DNA of 64,000 nucleotides from Flaveria trinervia (GCA_025506515.1 CM046453.1:34545851-34609850); one strand, 5' to 3'; numbered from the stretch's first letter, positions 35,326-46,346 are shown. A program made the numbers and translations. The notes: generated from the letters alone by a model not told the origin.

Positions 35326-36498
35326 TTGATCTAAGTTGTATCAAATCATCTAATGACGATTTCATATTTGAATGCAATATTCTGATAATAATCACTTGCA
35401 CACTGTGCACATGCCTCGCTCTCTAAAGATCGTTTCAAAATTCAAGAAATCCTGAGGTTGTGTGAGGGTTTTTTTCCAAAATGATTATGGGGTTCTAACA
35501 TTCTAAAGCATTTAATCGAACCTTAACAAATCATCTAATGCTTGTTGAAAAAGATAGGGCTTGAGTTTAAGCAGACAAACATATCAGCAATGGTTATTGA
35601 TCTGTTTAAGAATTTCAAAATCATTTAAAACTGTGATTCGTTTCAGACATCGGTATGATCTCATTGCCGGTCAATGATCTAATTCATCTCTATGCTATAT
35701 TTATCTTGGGGATGTGATCTCTGATCAATTTTGATCTCAGTTATCATTTATGTTAAAAAAAAGGTTGATGTCAGTGAAACTATATCTTTGCTACTTGTTT
35801 CGCTAGAGGAAATTGCAATTTCGGTCAGCTTTTTCATCCAATAAGATGTCTAGCAAAATTACAATTCGCCTAGCGAAACTATTCTTTTATCTGGCGAAAC
35901 TATTTGCTATTTAGATCATTTTGCGAAATTATAATCTCACACTTTCGCACTTTCGCATATTTTACTCGCTTAGGGCTTTACCGTGACCATTTCTTACGAA
36001 TTCGCATTTTTGAGTTGTTGCTTATGATTGTTGGTTGTATTCGGTTCGCAAGTGAGTTTCGAACTCAGGACATTCTTTTAATCTTGTTAATAATAACACA
36101 TTTTCAGTTTATTTGAATGTGTCTCTTTGGTGTCTTCGCTGTTCATCCAGCGAAACTACCGATTATCCGGCGAAACTGAACGAAAGTTCTAAGTATTTCA
36201 GCGAAACTGTGAGGTTATTCTGTCCAAGTGAAGTTAACAGTTTTGCTGACCAAGCTTCAGTTTCGCCCGCAATGAACGAAAATTCTTATAGTTTCGTGGT
36301 CGAAACTACCTTTCTATTTTAGCGAATCTGATATGTTTTAGCTAGCGAAACTACACTTTCGCTCGCCGAAACTATATCTCTTTCTGCGAAACTATACTTT
36401 TGACTAGCGAATTTATCTGTTTTATTTCTTTTTTTTATTTTTTTTTAATTATTCTTTATTCTTTTCTTAAGTCTTTGAACTCATATTCATACTTTATT

Positions 36499-36528
36499 CT
36501 AATGTAACTTATTTGGCCTCTTTCTCAG
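36499..36528 (+). promoter_or_regulatory. Splice-acceptor-like site 6 nt before H ORF3 ATG
   Basis: CTAAT at 36499-36503 could be a branch point. A pyrimidine-rich CCTCTTTCTCAG ends at 36528 and the ATG is at 36535. Spacing fits a plant intron 3' end. Confidence 0.5.
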
Positions 36529-36534
36529 GTTCAA

Positions 36535-37062
36535 ATGGCTAACTTAAAGTTCGATGAGAGGAATAACATCACTGCTATTCTGGATGACACACATCATAAA
36601 GTTGTTGGGTTTAGAGACTGTATTAGATGGCTGCAAAGATCACCCGTAGCTTATGTTGTATCTCATTCTACCACCATATATGATCTTCATATCAAAGATT
36701 TCTGGAGATCTGCTGAGTATGATAGACGAGGAAATACACAAAGAATTACTGCCAAAGTCCTAGATCATGAGGTGACCATTACTGCAGAGATTATTTCGAG
36801 GATTTTGAGACTAGAGGAGGATTCTGGTGAAGAGATTTCTCTGTCTGATTCAGAGGTGTTCGAGGCATCCAGAAGCATCGGCTATGAGGGGCCAGCTTTT
36901 GGTTCCCAAAAGGAGATCAAGAAGTCATTGCTGTCCAAGGAATGGAGATTTATTGCTCACGTCTTCATCATGTGTCTTGATCACATTAAAGGTGGATCTG
37001 ATGGGCTAAATATTGACTGGGCAAAAGCGATGGTGTTGTGTTGCAGAGGAGAGAAGGCCAAT
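36535..37062 (+). pseudogene. Element H ORF3, N-terminal domain
   Basis: The extra ORF of H, function unknown. Frame open for 176 codons from ATG 36535 (MANLKFDERNNITAI). It shares block order with C/D and G ORF3: DLHIKDFW near residue 63, HEVTITAEIISRILRLEED, then KEWRFIAHVFIMCLDHIKGG. It is interrupted at 37062 by an LTR-like insertion. The frame resumes at 40011 with one TSD copy serving as coding sequence (KAN joins IAKSIFAYM), so the gene was open here when the insertion happened. Confidence 0.83.
37058..37062. other. Target-site duplication of the 2.95-kb LTR-like block, left
   Basis: CCAAT here and CCAAC at 40011-40015 flank the block. They differ by one C-to-T change. Confidence 0.82.
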
Positions 37063-40010
37063 TGTCACACCCCGACCAACGGTGGAATCATCGGGGTAGA
37101 CGAATGGGAGACGATTGCTCATAGCACATGGAACTAATTAAGCTGAAATTATATTAAATGTCATTATTCATTAAACATTACAAGACAAATAAGTAATTAC
37201 AAAACAATCAAGATACAACCAATACATGAGACTTTCAATTTAAACTAGGTTCAAGTCCTATATGAGCACAAGAAGATCTTCAAGTAGGAAACTTGAAACA
37301 TGTTAAAGATAAAAGGTAACTATAAAGTTGGTGAGTTCCCATGGTTTAAACATACGCATGTATTTATATATACAAAAGGGTTACAAGTAGCAATTCATGT
37401 CAATGGTTACGAGTTAGCAAGCTTATAGAACACCTACAGTTACAACCAAACCTCGACTTGATTATAAGTATATAAGATTGGCTAAGTGTATTTGGTTCCC
37501 ATGATGAATAAGCATATGTCATCAGGAGTCGGCAATACATCGACTTTAACACCAAATAGGCTTGTCAGGCCCAAAGATCTAAGACGTCGCCAGGCTAGCA
37601 ATAGTTAACAATTGTAAACAAAATATGTATCTCATATAAGACTTACAACAACACAAATAACCATGACAAATAAAAGTAGGAATTGAAAGTGCTTTACAAG
37701 TTTAAACGTTTACAAGTGTATGTTGATAAGATAACATGTTTCACCCCAAAATAGTGTGAAATAAAGTAAAAAGGGGACAGGGAGAACTCACAAGATGTAT
37801 ACAAGGTGATGATAAGAATTTAAACGAGGCTCCAATGATTTCTGTTACAAGTTACCTAAACGTATTAATTTCAATATTAAGTTCAAAAATAAGATTTAAC
37901 AATTATACGTGAACTAAGGTTTCAATTAGAATTTGAGGGTTTAAATAATTAAATAATAATGAACTGTTTACGTTTTGGTTCAATAAAGATAATATAAATC
38001 AATTAAGTTTACGAATAATAAAAAAATGTCTCAATAATTTAAGTTATTGATTTAATAGAAATTAAGTATAATATGTGAACATAAGTAATTAATTTAATAA
38101 TTAATTATTTATAACTTTATAAAGAGATTTAATTAAATACTTATTTAAATGACATTAAAATTATTTAAAATGATTTGATATAGTTTTGGGCTTTTAAAAT
38201 GATTTATCAAAAAGGTTTTATAATACAAAACCCTAGAAAAATAAGAATAAAGTGAATTATATTTTTATACAAATTTCAAGAATTTAAATAAAAGTTAACG
38301 AATAAATTTATTAACTAAACATGGTTAAATAAATCATTGAATAATTAATTATTTAAATAATCATCTAAATAATCATTTGTATAATTAATTATTTAAATAA
38401 TCATTGAACTATAATATACTATAATATAAATGACAAAGTAATATTTCTTTATAACTTTTTATTCTTAAAAAATATTAATTAAATCTAAGAATTATAAGTG
38501 TTAAAACCTTTAAAAATTAACTTGATATTTTCTCAAATAATTTAATTAACAAATTAATTTGTATTGTGATTTATTAATACAATATTAATTTTCTGAATTA
38601 TAAATTGTACAAAAAAACTAATTAAAACAAAAATGGCATAGGCTCGGTTCGAACCCGGGACCTCTTACCTATTGGGTTCACGGGTTATGAGTTGGGCTAT
38701 AGCCCATATCTGCTTAAAATTCAAAATAATTTTATAAATCTATTAATTAAAGAAAACCCCAAATTACTCAAGAACCCTAGAATGGAATTGTGTCAAATTG
38801 AACAACAATTCGGATATGTTTACCAAATTAACATTAGGGCTTTGTTTCCCCATGTTAAACTGAGTACAATGATATGTGTAACTTACAGTATCGAGTTTGA
38901 ATTGTTAATCACGGGATTAAGAACACGTCGCGATGGGTGGAGGTTGGTTTATGATGATAGAGTTGATAATAATCAAATTCCTTTCGTATGAAGCTTTTGA
39001 GAGTGCTTATGATTCAAAGCCCTTACTCAATTTTAAATTAAAATGCTTTGAAGATGGTTGTTGACCAAGTTGCAGGTCGCGATGAAAGTGGTGTTCAAAC
39101 ACGATGATTCAGTGTGTTTCAGGGGTAATTGAGGGTTCGAATGGTGTAACGAGATCGAATGCAATGTTTTCCCATAATTTTATGATGTTAATTTTGGTTG
39201 TTTCAGTTCGATCGAGTTCGTGCTTTGAATACCGATTTCGGTATCTTTTGTAACCGTTTCAGCCATCAATTAGCTCAAATTATAATTGGGGTTAAGTTCG
39301 AAACCGATGCAAGAAGCTAAACGGATGGTTTATTGAAGTGTAACGACCCGTTTTTGGCTACTTGGGTGACGTCGGAGACTTGGCCGGAGGTATGGCCAGC
39401 GGCAGGGGGAAGTCGACGGGGTTGGGTTGTGTTTTGAAAAAAAATTACACTTTGGCCCCTCAAATTTTAGTAAGTTATTATTTATGTAAAACTCTTTAAT
39501 TTGAGTTTTAAAAATTTGCAATTCAAACCCTAAAGTTTGTAAAATCATATTTAATTAACTAATCAATTTTATTTTTGGAACGTCTTTATGAATCTATAAA
39601 AAAACTTTACAATTTATTTATATATTATAACTTTATAATTAAAACTCATTATTTAGAATAAGCCATATAATTTATTAAACCCTATTTTAATTTAAAAATA
39701 ATATCACTTGTTATAAGCTTCATATTTTTATAAATCTAGAAATAACTCTCTATTTTAATTATATACTTTACTTTAATAAATAGGACCCACAATTGATAAA
39801 TAAAACTTTATAACTATATAAAAAATTATTTATAAAGTTATTATAAATTGTTTAGATGATTTGATGCATGATATTTAGACAATTCATTCATAATATTGGT
39901 TAAGTCATCTTTATTGCATATGATCCATAATTATTAAAATAATTTAACCTTGAAAGTTCAAAATGAATTCGGGTTTTGGGTTTTAAACTTTAAAAATGGC
40001 GGATGTTACA
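37063..40010. mobile_element. Probable solo LTR (2948 bp) in element H ORF3
   Basis: It begins TGTCACACCCCGACC and ends GGATGTTACA: near-inverted TGT(C/A)ACA ends with TG...CA termini, flanked by a 5-bp TSD. I found no gag or pol, PBS or PPT. The interior is AT-rich (37860-38630) with repeated AATAATTAATTATT words. The ORF at 38692-38991 has no recognisable domain. The terminal sequence style and length suggest a gypsy (Tekay-like) solo LTR; a non-autonomous element is the alternative. Orientation is not settled. Confidence 0.75.
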
Positions 40011-41941
40011 CCAACATTGCTAAATCGATATTCGCCTACATGGCTAAGAATGTGATGGCTTTGAAGAAGGATAAATGGCTGTTGTATCCTCGTTTTCTTC
40101 AAATGATCTTTGATGACCTAATACCAAATGTACCAAGACATGGAGAGGTGAAGAGGCTGGTACAAATGAATCCTCGTATCTTTGCTGACTGTTGTGCTAT
40201 TCGCCACGATTTTAGTAGGAAGATCACCCATCTCTAGGAAAACATGTACCCTCCAAAGAAATGGAATTACATTAGACGGGTGGATGAATCTGAGAATATA
40301 AGAGCTGAAGAAACCAGGGCACAGCAATCTGATGCAACCAAGAAAAGAAAGAGATATGCTAAAGATAAAGATTATGATTTTGAAGAAAAGATAAATGAAA
40401 GAGCTGAAGAGATCAGGGTAGAAAAGGAGAAGAGGTCAAAGAAGAAAGTTGATATAGCAGATTCAGAAAGGCGAACTAAACAGACACATCAAGCATTCAC
40501 TGAGAGGAGGGAAGGAAAAGAAAATCTAGATGAAGATATGATCTGTAATCTGAGCAGCTCTTTGACAAATGAACTGAGTATGATAAAGACGAAGCTCACT
40601 AAATAAGAGATATGGGAGAAACAAAAAGATGAGATGATGGATGGAATGAGGAAGATGCTTGTTGATCAAAACCATTTGCTGAAGAAATTGTTTGAAGAGA
40701 TTGGCCAACTGAAATCTGCAGCCGGCCTGCCTAATCAACTAGCTCAATCTGAGTTAGATGATTTTACTGATACATCAAAGTACCCGTTCCTGAACGTGGA
40801 TACTTCATCTAAGGCAGGAGAGGGCACGACTGGTGCAGCAACTAATGATGCTAAAGATTGTGAAACAAGAAATGAGGATGTAGGATGGGAGAATGAAGAG
40901 GATATTTTGGAGGCTGGGTTTATAAACATAGGTCTTGATGTTGAGAAGGATTTGGTTGGAGAAGAAGTAGTAAGGGAGAATTCTGTGGACTGAGATGGTG
41001 AGAAAGAAAAAAGTTTAGTTGATAAAGAAGAGGATGATGAATAGCTTGTAGACTATGATTATGTACCTGAGTTCTATGAAGTTGATGAGAGACCTTTGAT
41101 CTATGTAGCTAAGAAAGGAGAGCTTGCTAAGGATGTATTTGAAATGGATAAAGATGGGTGGTTTGTTAAGGAGAAGGAGGCTGAAGAACTGACTCCCCTA
41201 TTCCAACACATGGAAGGGTTGAGTAGGAAAGAGGTTGATAAGCGGATCATAAGTTGGTGCTATAACCCCAGCCTTAAAATGTTCATGATAAAAAGGAGAG
41301 GGGGTGGAATTAGTTACTTGCATAAAAGGAAGGCTTTCAAGACCTTGCCTAAATGGGATCTCAGGCGACTGGCTACTTTGCTATTACTGAAGGCAAATCT
41401 GAGTGAACGAGCCTCTTTACTAGAGAAAGAAATTTAGAATGGGCTAAATGATAATTTTGAGTCTTTTGGGTTTATGAAGGCTGAGAGGAAATGTTCAAAA
41501 ATAGACAAGGATTGGGAGACCGGAAGGGAAGAATTGTACTAAGGGTGAAATCCCCAAGGACCGTACACAGGGTCAGATTAGCATATCCACTTCCCAATGA
41601 TTACAGAGCTTTCAAAAGTGGTTTTATGACAATTACGGGGGAGGCAGTCATTAGGGTGAAGAATGGTGCTGAGATTAAGATCTTTGATCCAATGGAACTA
41701 TTTAGTTTCTGTGATGAAGACCTGCTGGTACTTTGCGAGAATCATATCAAAGCAGGTGCAGGTGAGGAAACAAGGAAAGAAGCAAGTCTCTTTATGAATG
41801 TAGCAAACAAGATCAAAGGGGTGAGGGCATAGGTGAAGAGTTTAGCCAAGAGAGTAAGGGCCCAAGATGACCTAAACATGGATATACAAGATTTGGCCAA
41901 GCAGTTTGAGCGGGCAAGTGCTCATCCTGAAGGGGGCTAGT
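40011..41941 (+). pseudogene. Element H ORF3, C-terminal part
   Basis: It continues the H ORF3 after the LTR-like block. IAKSIFAYMAKNVMALKKDK and LYPRFLQMIFDD (40011-40150) complete the conserved N-terminal domain. A TAG at 40235-40237 interrupts. Then come long Lys/Glu/Arg-rich, coiled-coil-like stretches (40244-40606, 40634-40993). A more globular-looking part follows (41096-41437, 41491-41832; RVKSPRTVHRVRLAYPLPND). Several stops break it, and it fades near 41941. I cannot assign a function. No signal peptide or membrane segment is visible. Confidence 0.75.
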
Positions 41942-42084
41942 GATGTAGGAGGAAACCATGGAGAATCATGTGCTGAAGCTTCCAAGGGAGTTGTTACAGG
42001 AGATGCTGAAGATTAATCTAAGGCAACAAAGGTCACTAGAGCTGAAAAGACTAATCAAGCCAAGTGAAGGTGGTGAGTTCCAAC

Positions 42085-42097
42085 CTAGGGGGAGTAT
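42085..42097 (+). other. Polypurine tract, element H
   Basis: CCTAGGGGGAGTA directly precedes the 3' LTR. It shares the CTAGGGGGAGT core with D and E and primes plus-strand DNA. Confidence 0.88.
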
Positions 42098-42619
42098 TAA
42101 AGATTATGTATAGGTTGGACTCACCTTAGTTTAGATTATTTACTTTTGATTGTAATAGGTCTTTTGTTAGTTTCTTTTTGTATGTATTTAGTTTTATGTA
42201 ATATTGCAATCCAGCGAAACTGTGAGCGAAACTATAGTTTCGCTCACTGTCAGCTGATTGGTTAGCTTGGCGAAACTATTGTTTCTGCTGGGCAAAACTA
42301 TAGTTTCGGTAGTACAGTTTCGCTAGCAAAGAAACTGTTTGCGAAAATATGACTGCTTTATATAGAATTGATCTTTTTCATTGTTGGGTAAGCTTGCAAA
42401 ACCCTAATCGATTATCATTGTTGCAAGTTATCATTTCAAAGCAGTTATTACAGAGAATTATCATTATGCTTTATGTTATTGATTATTGATGTTCATTGTC
42501 TTATCATGAATGGGTTATTATTGTGTTCAATCATCTTTTTTCATGTTGTTTAGTTAGTTTGTTGCATATTGAACTATTCTTCATCTTATTTGCACTGTTA
42601 TACGATCAGTGGACCAACA
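42098..42619 (+). repeat. Element H 3' LTR (522 bp)
   Basis: It matches the 5' LTR; the first dinucleotide reads TA instead of TG. It holds a perfect 22-bp palindrome centred on ATAT/AGTTTCGC halves (42224-42245) that is deleted in the 5' copy. It ends GGACCAACA. Confidence 0.94.
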
Positions 42620-42624
42620 GGTTT
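42620..42624. other. Target-site duplication of element H, right
   Basis: GGTTT, the partner of 27397-27401. D sequence resumes after it. Confidence 0.95.
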
Positions 42625-42637
42625 TGGTAGCATCAGC

Positions 42638-42649
42638 CTAGGGGGAGTT
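42638..42649 (+). other. Polypurine tract, element D
   Basis: CTAGGGGGAGTT is directly before the D 3' LTR and after a short GCATCAGC stretch that E also has. Confidence 0.92.
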
Positions 42650-43511
42650 TGTTGGATCAAGAAGAAGGCTGGTGCAACCAAAACCAAATCACTTAGACAA
42701 ATTTTGGTGCTACTTACAAAAGGCTTCCGAAGCCAAGTGTGGAGCTTCAGAAGGAAAGTAGAGTTCTTCTAAAGACAAAGCATAAGATCAACTTCCAAAG
42801 ACAAACTCTACTTCCGAAGTCAAAGTACTTACTTCCAAGGATCAAGTCTAAGAAGAAGAGATCAGAAGATAACTTCCAAAGTATGAAGAAAAGAAGAAGT
42901 CCTCAAGCCTCGGAAGAAGTAGCCTCTTCTGAAGTATAAGTGGCTTCGGAAGTACTTGTTCTTCCGAAGCCATTTAACCTTCAGAAGACACTACTATGAA
43001 CCAGTGGACATAAGTATGGTCTCTGACACTCCAGTGCAGACCTCTGATACTGCATGGCGTTTTCTCAAAGGGCCATGCAGTTGACCATACTTTATTCCAG
43101 TGTTCACCTTTTTATGTTAGTACAAGTTACCAACTTTAGTTGGTGAGAAAAGGTAAGTCAAGGACATGTCCTGACTACCATATCTTAGATAAGACTTTAT
43201 CTAAGACACCTTAAACTATAGCTTTGTAGTGTTTGCTTTAGTTAGAGGATTCCAGCTGGTATCAAAGTATATCCGGCTGTAGGTAGTATTATATATAGTT
43301 TCTTATTGTAACTCATAAGAGCATGCTTGTAAGAGTCTTGTAATATTTGAGTTGAGAAGCAATATATGCAAGTACCTTGAAAATTACTTCTTGTGTTTAT
43401 TACTACTTATTATATTGTTATCAACTCTTAGAGACTTTGCTTTCATCCGAGTGTAGTTCAAGTGAGTTTGAGAGAAAAACCAAGTGTTTAGTGACAAAAC
43501 GTGATCCTGCA
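42650..43511 (+). repeat. Element D 3' LTR (862 bp)
   Basis: Same length and ends as 15616-16477. A hairpin with perfect 12-bp arms TGGCTTCGGAAG / CTTCCGAAGCCA lies at 42941-42952 and 42961-42972, upstream of the TATA region. Confidence 0.95.
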
Positions 43512-44630
43512 CCAATGAATGGTGGCCTCTTGTTCCATAACTCATAAGGGGTTTTTCCATGTGGCTTTATAACAAGAACCCTATTCTACACATAGCATGC
43601 AGTGCTGACTACCTCTGCCCAGAATGTTAGAGGCGTCTTTGAATCAGCTAACACAGTTCGAGCAGCCTCAATAAGTGTCTTGTTCCTCCTCTCAGCAACA
43701 CCGTTTTGTTGAGGAGTTCTGGGAGCACAATATTGTTTGGCAATCCCTTTTGAGTTACAGAATGAGTCAAGAATGAGGTTCTTAAACTCAGTCCCTTGAT
43801 CACTTTTAATTATCTTAACCTTGTGATCAATTTGAATTTCTATTTTAAGAACAAAAGATTTTAACGTTTCAGTAGTTTCATCTTTAGATCTTAAAAAGAA
43901 TACCCATGTAAATCTTGTAAAATCATCAACAATCACAAGGCAGTATGATTTCCTTCCAATGCTCATTATACTTGTGGGACCAAATAGATCGATGTGCAAT
44001 AAGTGTAATGGAGTGGTGATGGAGTTAACAACTTTGGATTTATGAGATGTCCTGTGTTGCTTCCCTTTCAGGCATGCAACACAGTTATCTTTGTAGAAAA
44101 ATTCCTTTTTAGGCAAACCATGAACCAAGTTATTTTTAGTCAATTTATTCATTGTCTTAAAATTTACATGACACATTCGTTTATGCCATAGTGTTGACTC
44201 ATCACCATCAGCTTTGGAAAGAAAGCATGACACTTCACCCATTGGGGAAGCATTGTTCATATCAAGCTTGTACATACCCCTTTCCTGAGAGATCTAAGAA
44301 GCACAAATTTCGGAGGAATTATCATCCTAGGTTTGAGGATAATGCACTTATGTTCTGTGAAGAGCATTTGATTCTTTTGATCACAAAACTGAGAAACACT
44401 TCACATGTTGTGTTCACGTTGTTTGACAAAGTGAACTTTGTCAACTTTTAACTTTCCGTTGGATATACTTCCTCTGCCAGAAATATATCCTCCAGCCTCA
44501 CCTCCAAACTGGACAGGACCTCCATCATAATGTTGAAATTGTTGAAGGAGAGATCTGTTCACTATCATGTGCCTAGAGCATCCACTATCCATAATCCAAA
44601 CATTGTTAATCTTGTCATATGGATGTCCCT
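43512..44630 (-). pseudogene. pol: Element C pol: protease and integrase
   Basis: The 229-aa open block 44275-43586 carries most of copia integrase: the HHCC domain (WHKRMCHVNF, CVACLKGKQH) and the core with HIDLFGPTSIMS, KSDQGTEFKN and QNGVAERRNKT. All three catalytic acidic residues are in place and in one frame, making it the best integrase here. Upstream, the protease block 44730-44401 has IMDSGCSRHM (Asp near 44589-44587). A frame break lies between. The D copy at 19200-20270 aligns throughout. Confidence 0.9.
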
Positions 44631-45546
44631 GCACATAAGATGAGATGATTAGTTTTGATTGGAAACCCAAGACTTGTTGGTGTTGGGTTCTTCCAATGAT
44701 AGTGACATAATTGAACCAAATTTTAAGCATGGGGGTTCAATGGGTGTTATTAAAGAAGAGGTTTTGGCTGCAACATATTTCTTGATCTTCCAATCCACCT
44801 TTTGGTTAATCATGAAGGATGAGCTTGTTGAAGCTTTTGCAACATGGCATTCTTCCGAAGCTTCTTTCTTTTCAGAAGAACACTTTACCCACCCTTTCTT
44901 CTGAAGTAGTCTTCTTCTGGGATGGTTTCAAGGGAACTCTTTTGTTCTTATGATTTTTGACAGCTTTAGCTTCCGAAGCCATTTTCCCTTCAGAAGAAGG
45001 ACTTTCTTCTGAAAGCAACCTTGCTTCAGAAACAAGCTTTCCCTTTTTCATCACTTGGACCATTTGATAGGGTCCAAATGAGAAACTTTTCTTGACTCCT
45101 TCTCTTTAACATTATATGCATAATGTGTGCAAGCAGGATTGTAATAACAATCTTTGGCCATATGGGTTTGCAGACCACACATTATGCATGCAATGTTAGT
45201 CTTCTGGGATCCTAAGGATAACTATTTCTTGTTCTTTTTCTCTTCATCAACAACATTCCCTTTAACTTCTGATCACTTTGGTGGGATAGGAGTGTTGGGA
45301 TTACACCCCTTTCCTGTATCAAAGTTACCTACCACCTGGAATCCAGCAGAGATGAATACACCCTTTTGTTTTGGGTCAATCATCATCTTGGACTCAGTCA
45401 CTTTCTTGGTAGTTCTTCTGGCTGCTTTAGCTCTGCTTCTTCTAGCCTTGGTGGTTAGGATTTGATCATCACCAGGAGAAATGGGTTGATTTACCTATTC
45501 GTTCCATGTGGTAGCCTCTATTATTGCATCATTCTTCAACTCAAGT
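44631..45546 (-). pseudogene. gag: Element C gag, 3' part
   Basis: It matches D gag 18270-19180: a Lys-rich segment with MIDPKQKGVFISAGFQVVG, the second CCHC knuckle region near 45190-45140 (MAKDCYYNPA), and a Ser/Glu/Lys-rich tail with SSEGKMASEAKAVKN. A TAG after EKKNKK is shared with D, so it predates their split or the frame differs there. It ends with WVSNQN and TAA just before an acceptor-like TGTGCAG. It is cut by E at 45547. Confidence 0.85.
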
Positions 45547-46346
45547 TGCAGGATCATTGAAGAGTGTAGAGTTACAACACAACAACACAAAGAGGAGATT
45601 AACTAAACTTAATCAAACAATAAACTGGATTAACCATGGTAAGACACTAAGAACACAAGTAATGTAAGAGACAGAACACAAAGAACACAAGTATATGGTT
45701 TTCAAGAATGTAGTATATTGTGTTCTCTATGTTCTATTACAAGTGTTACAAAATCATATGTGAAAGATACAAGAACATGAGATACTTATACTACATCCTA
45801 CAGCCGGCTATACTTTGAAAGCCAGCTGGATAAAATTGACTAGACACAAAACAAAATCAATTGTAGAGTCAAAAGGTAGACTGCCTTTTAACTTGTGACT
45901 ATGACATGCCATAGCTCACATCCTTATCTATTACAAAAAGGATAAAGTACATGAAGTAGAAAGTTACAGACTCAAGACCTCAATGTACAATTACCAAAAG
46001 CATAGACTTTTTCACCAACTCATGTAAGTTGGTGACCTTACAGAGGTGCAGCGGAAGGGTGTCCAGCTTTATGAAAAAGTACATTAGATAAAGAATGTAT
46101 TAAAAGTCTTCAGAAGAAATCTGTCTTCATGAGTTGAAGCTTCGGAAGACTTTGTCTCTAAGGCTTCGGAAGACTTCATATTTGGCTTCGGAAGATATTG
46201 GTCTTGGCTTCGGAAGATTTTACACTTAGAGTATTTTCTGTTGCGTGTGTAAAACTTCCTAAGCATTCTTCTTCAATGCATTTGTGCAGCATGCAGGAAA
46301 GACATTGGATGTTTAGGTTGCATCAGCCTATTCATTAATCTCTACA
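45547..46346 (-). repeat. Element E 3' LTR (800 bp)
   Basis: The minus strand begins TGTAGAGATTAATG at 46346 and ends GATCCTGCA at 45547. Four CTTCCGAAG(C) words start at plus positions 46140, 46164, 46186 and 46208, spaced 22-24 bp. Confidence 0.9.

Larger units (their letters stand above)
34709..36534 (+). promoter_or_regulatory. Element H pol-ORF3 spacer with GCGAAACT array
   Basis: A 1.8-kb non-coding spacer. Near its start is a PPT-like TTTTGGGGGAG (34797-34807), less than 100 bp after the pol stop. Imperfect tandem repeats lie at 35180-35325. From 35765 to 36416 there are at least seven exact GCGAAACT words, one AGTTTCGC and many variants. A T-rich tract follows, then an acceptor-like site beside the ORF3 ATG. 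The same word is in the H LTR. Confidence 0.65.
27402..42619 (+). mobile_element. Element H: full-length Sirevirus family 3
   Basis: A complete plus-strand Ty1/copia element inserted between ORF3 and the PPT of D. It has LTRs of 502 and 522 bp, PBS, gag, pol, a 1.8-kb spacer, ORF3, PPT and a perfect TSD. About 12.3 kb remain if the LTR-like block inside ORF3 is discounted. Its sequence is distant from C/D and G, but the gene order is identical. Confidence 0.94.
15616..43511 (+). mobile_element. Element D: full-length Sirevirus family 2 with nested insertion
   Basis: A complete plus-strand element about 12.7 kb long without the nested element H. It has 862-bp LTRs at both ends, PBS, gag, pol, spacer, ORF3, PPT and a perfect 5-bp TSD. 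It landed in the integrase region of its close relative C in the opposite orientation, giving kilobases of inverted similarity across the window. The two LTRs differ at several dozen positions, so the insertion is not recent. Confidence 0.95.
43512..45546 (-). mobile_element. Element C, right (5') portion
   Basis: Minus-strand integrase, protease and the 3' part of gag of C. It joins the left portion across D and is cut at 45546/45547 by the 3' LTR of E. The rest of gag, the PBS and the 5' LTR should lie beyond the window. Confidence 0.92.

Noticed and set aside
38640..38700. tRNA-like T-arm / B-box (GGTTCGAACCC) with a CTCATAA anticodon-loop-like word on the minus strand
   Set aside because: The flanking bases do not pair into an anticodon stem or acceptor stem; the 10-bp core is itself a palindrome. 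Not enough for a tRNA gene or SINE.
38692..38991. 99-aa ORF in the LTR-like block as a host gene
   Set aside because: AT-rich, no recognisable domain, inside an element-like block with TG..CA ends; likely chance.
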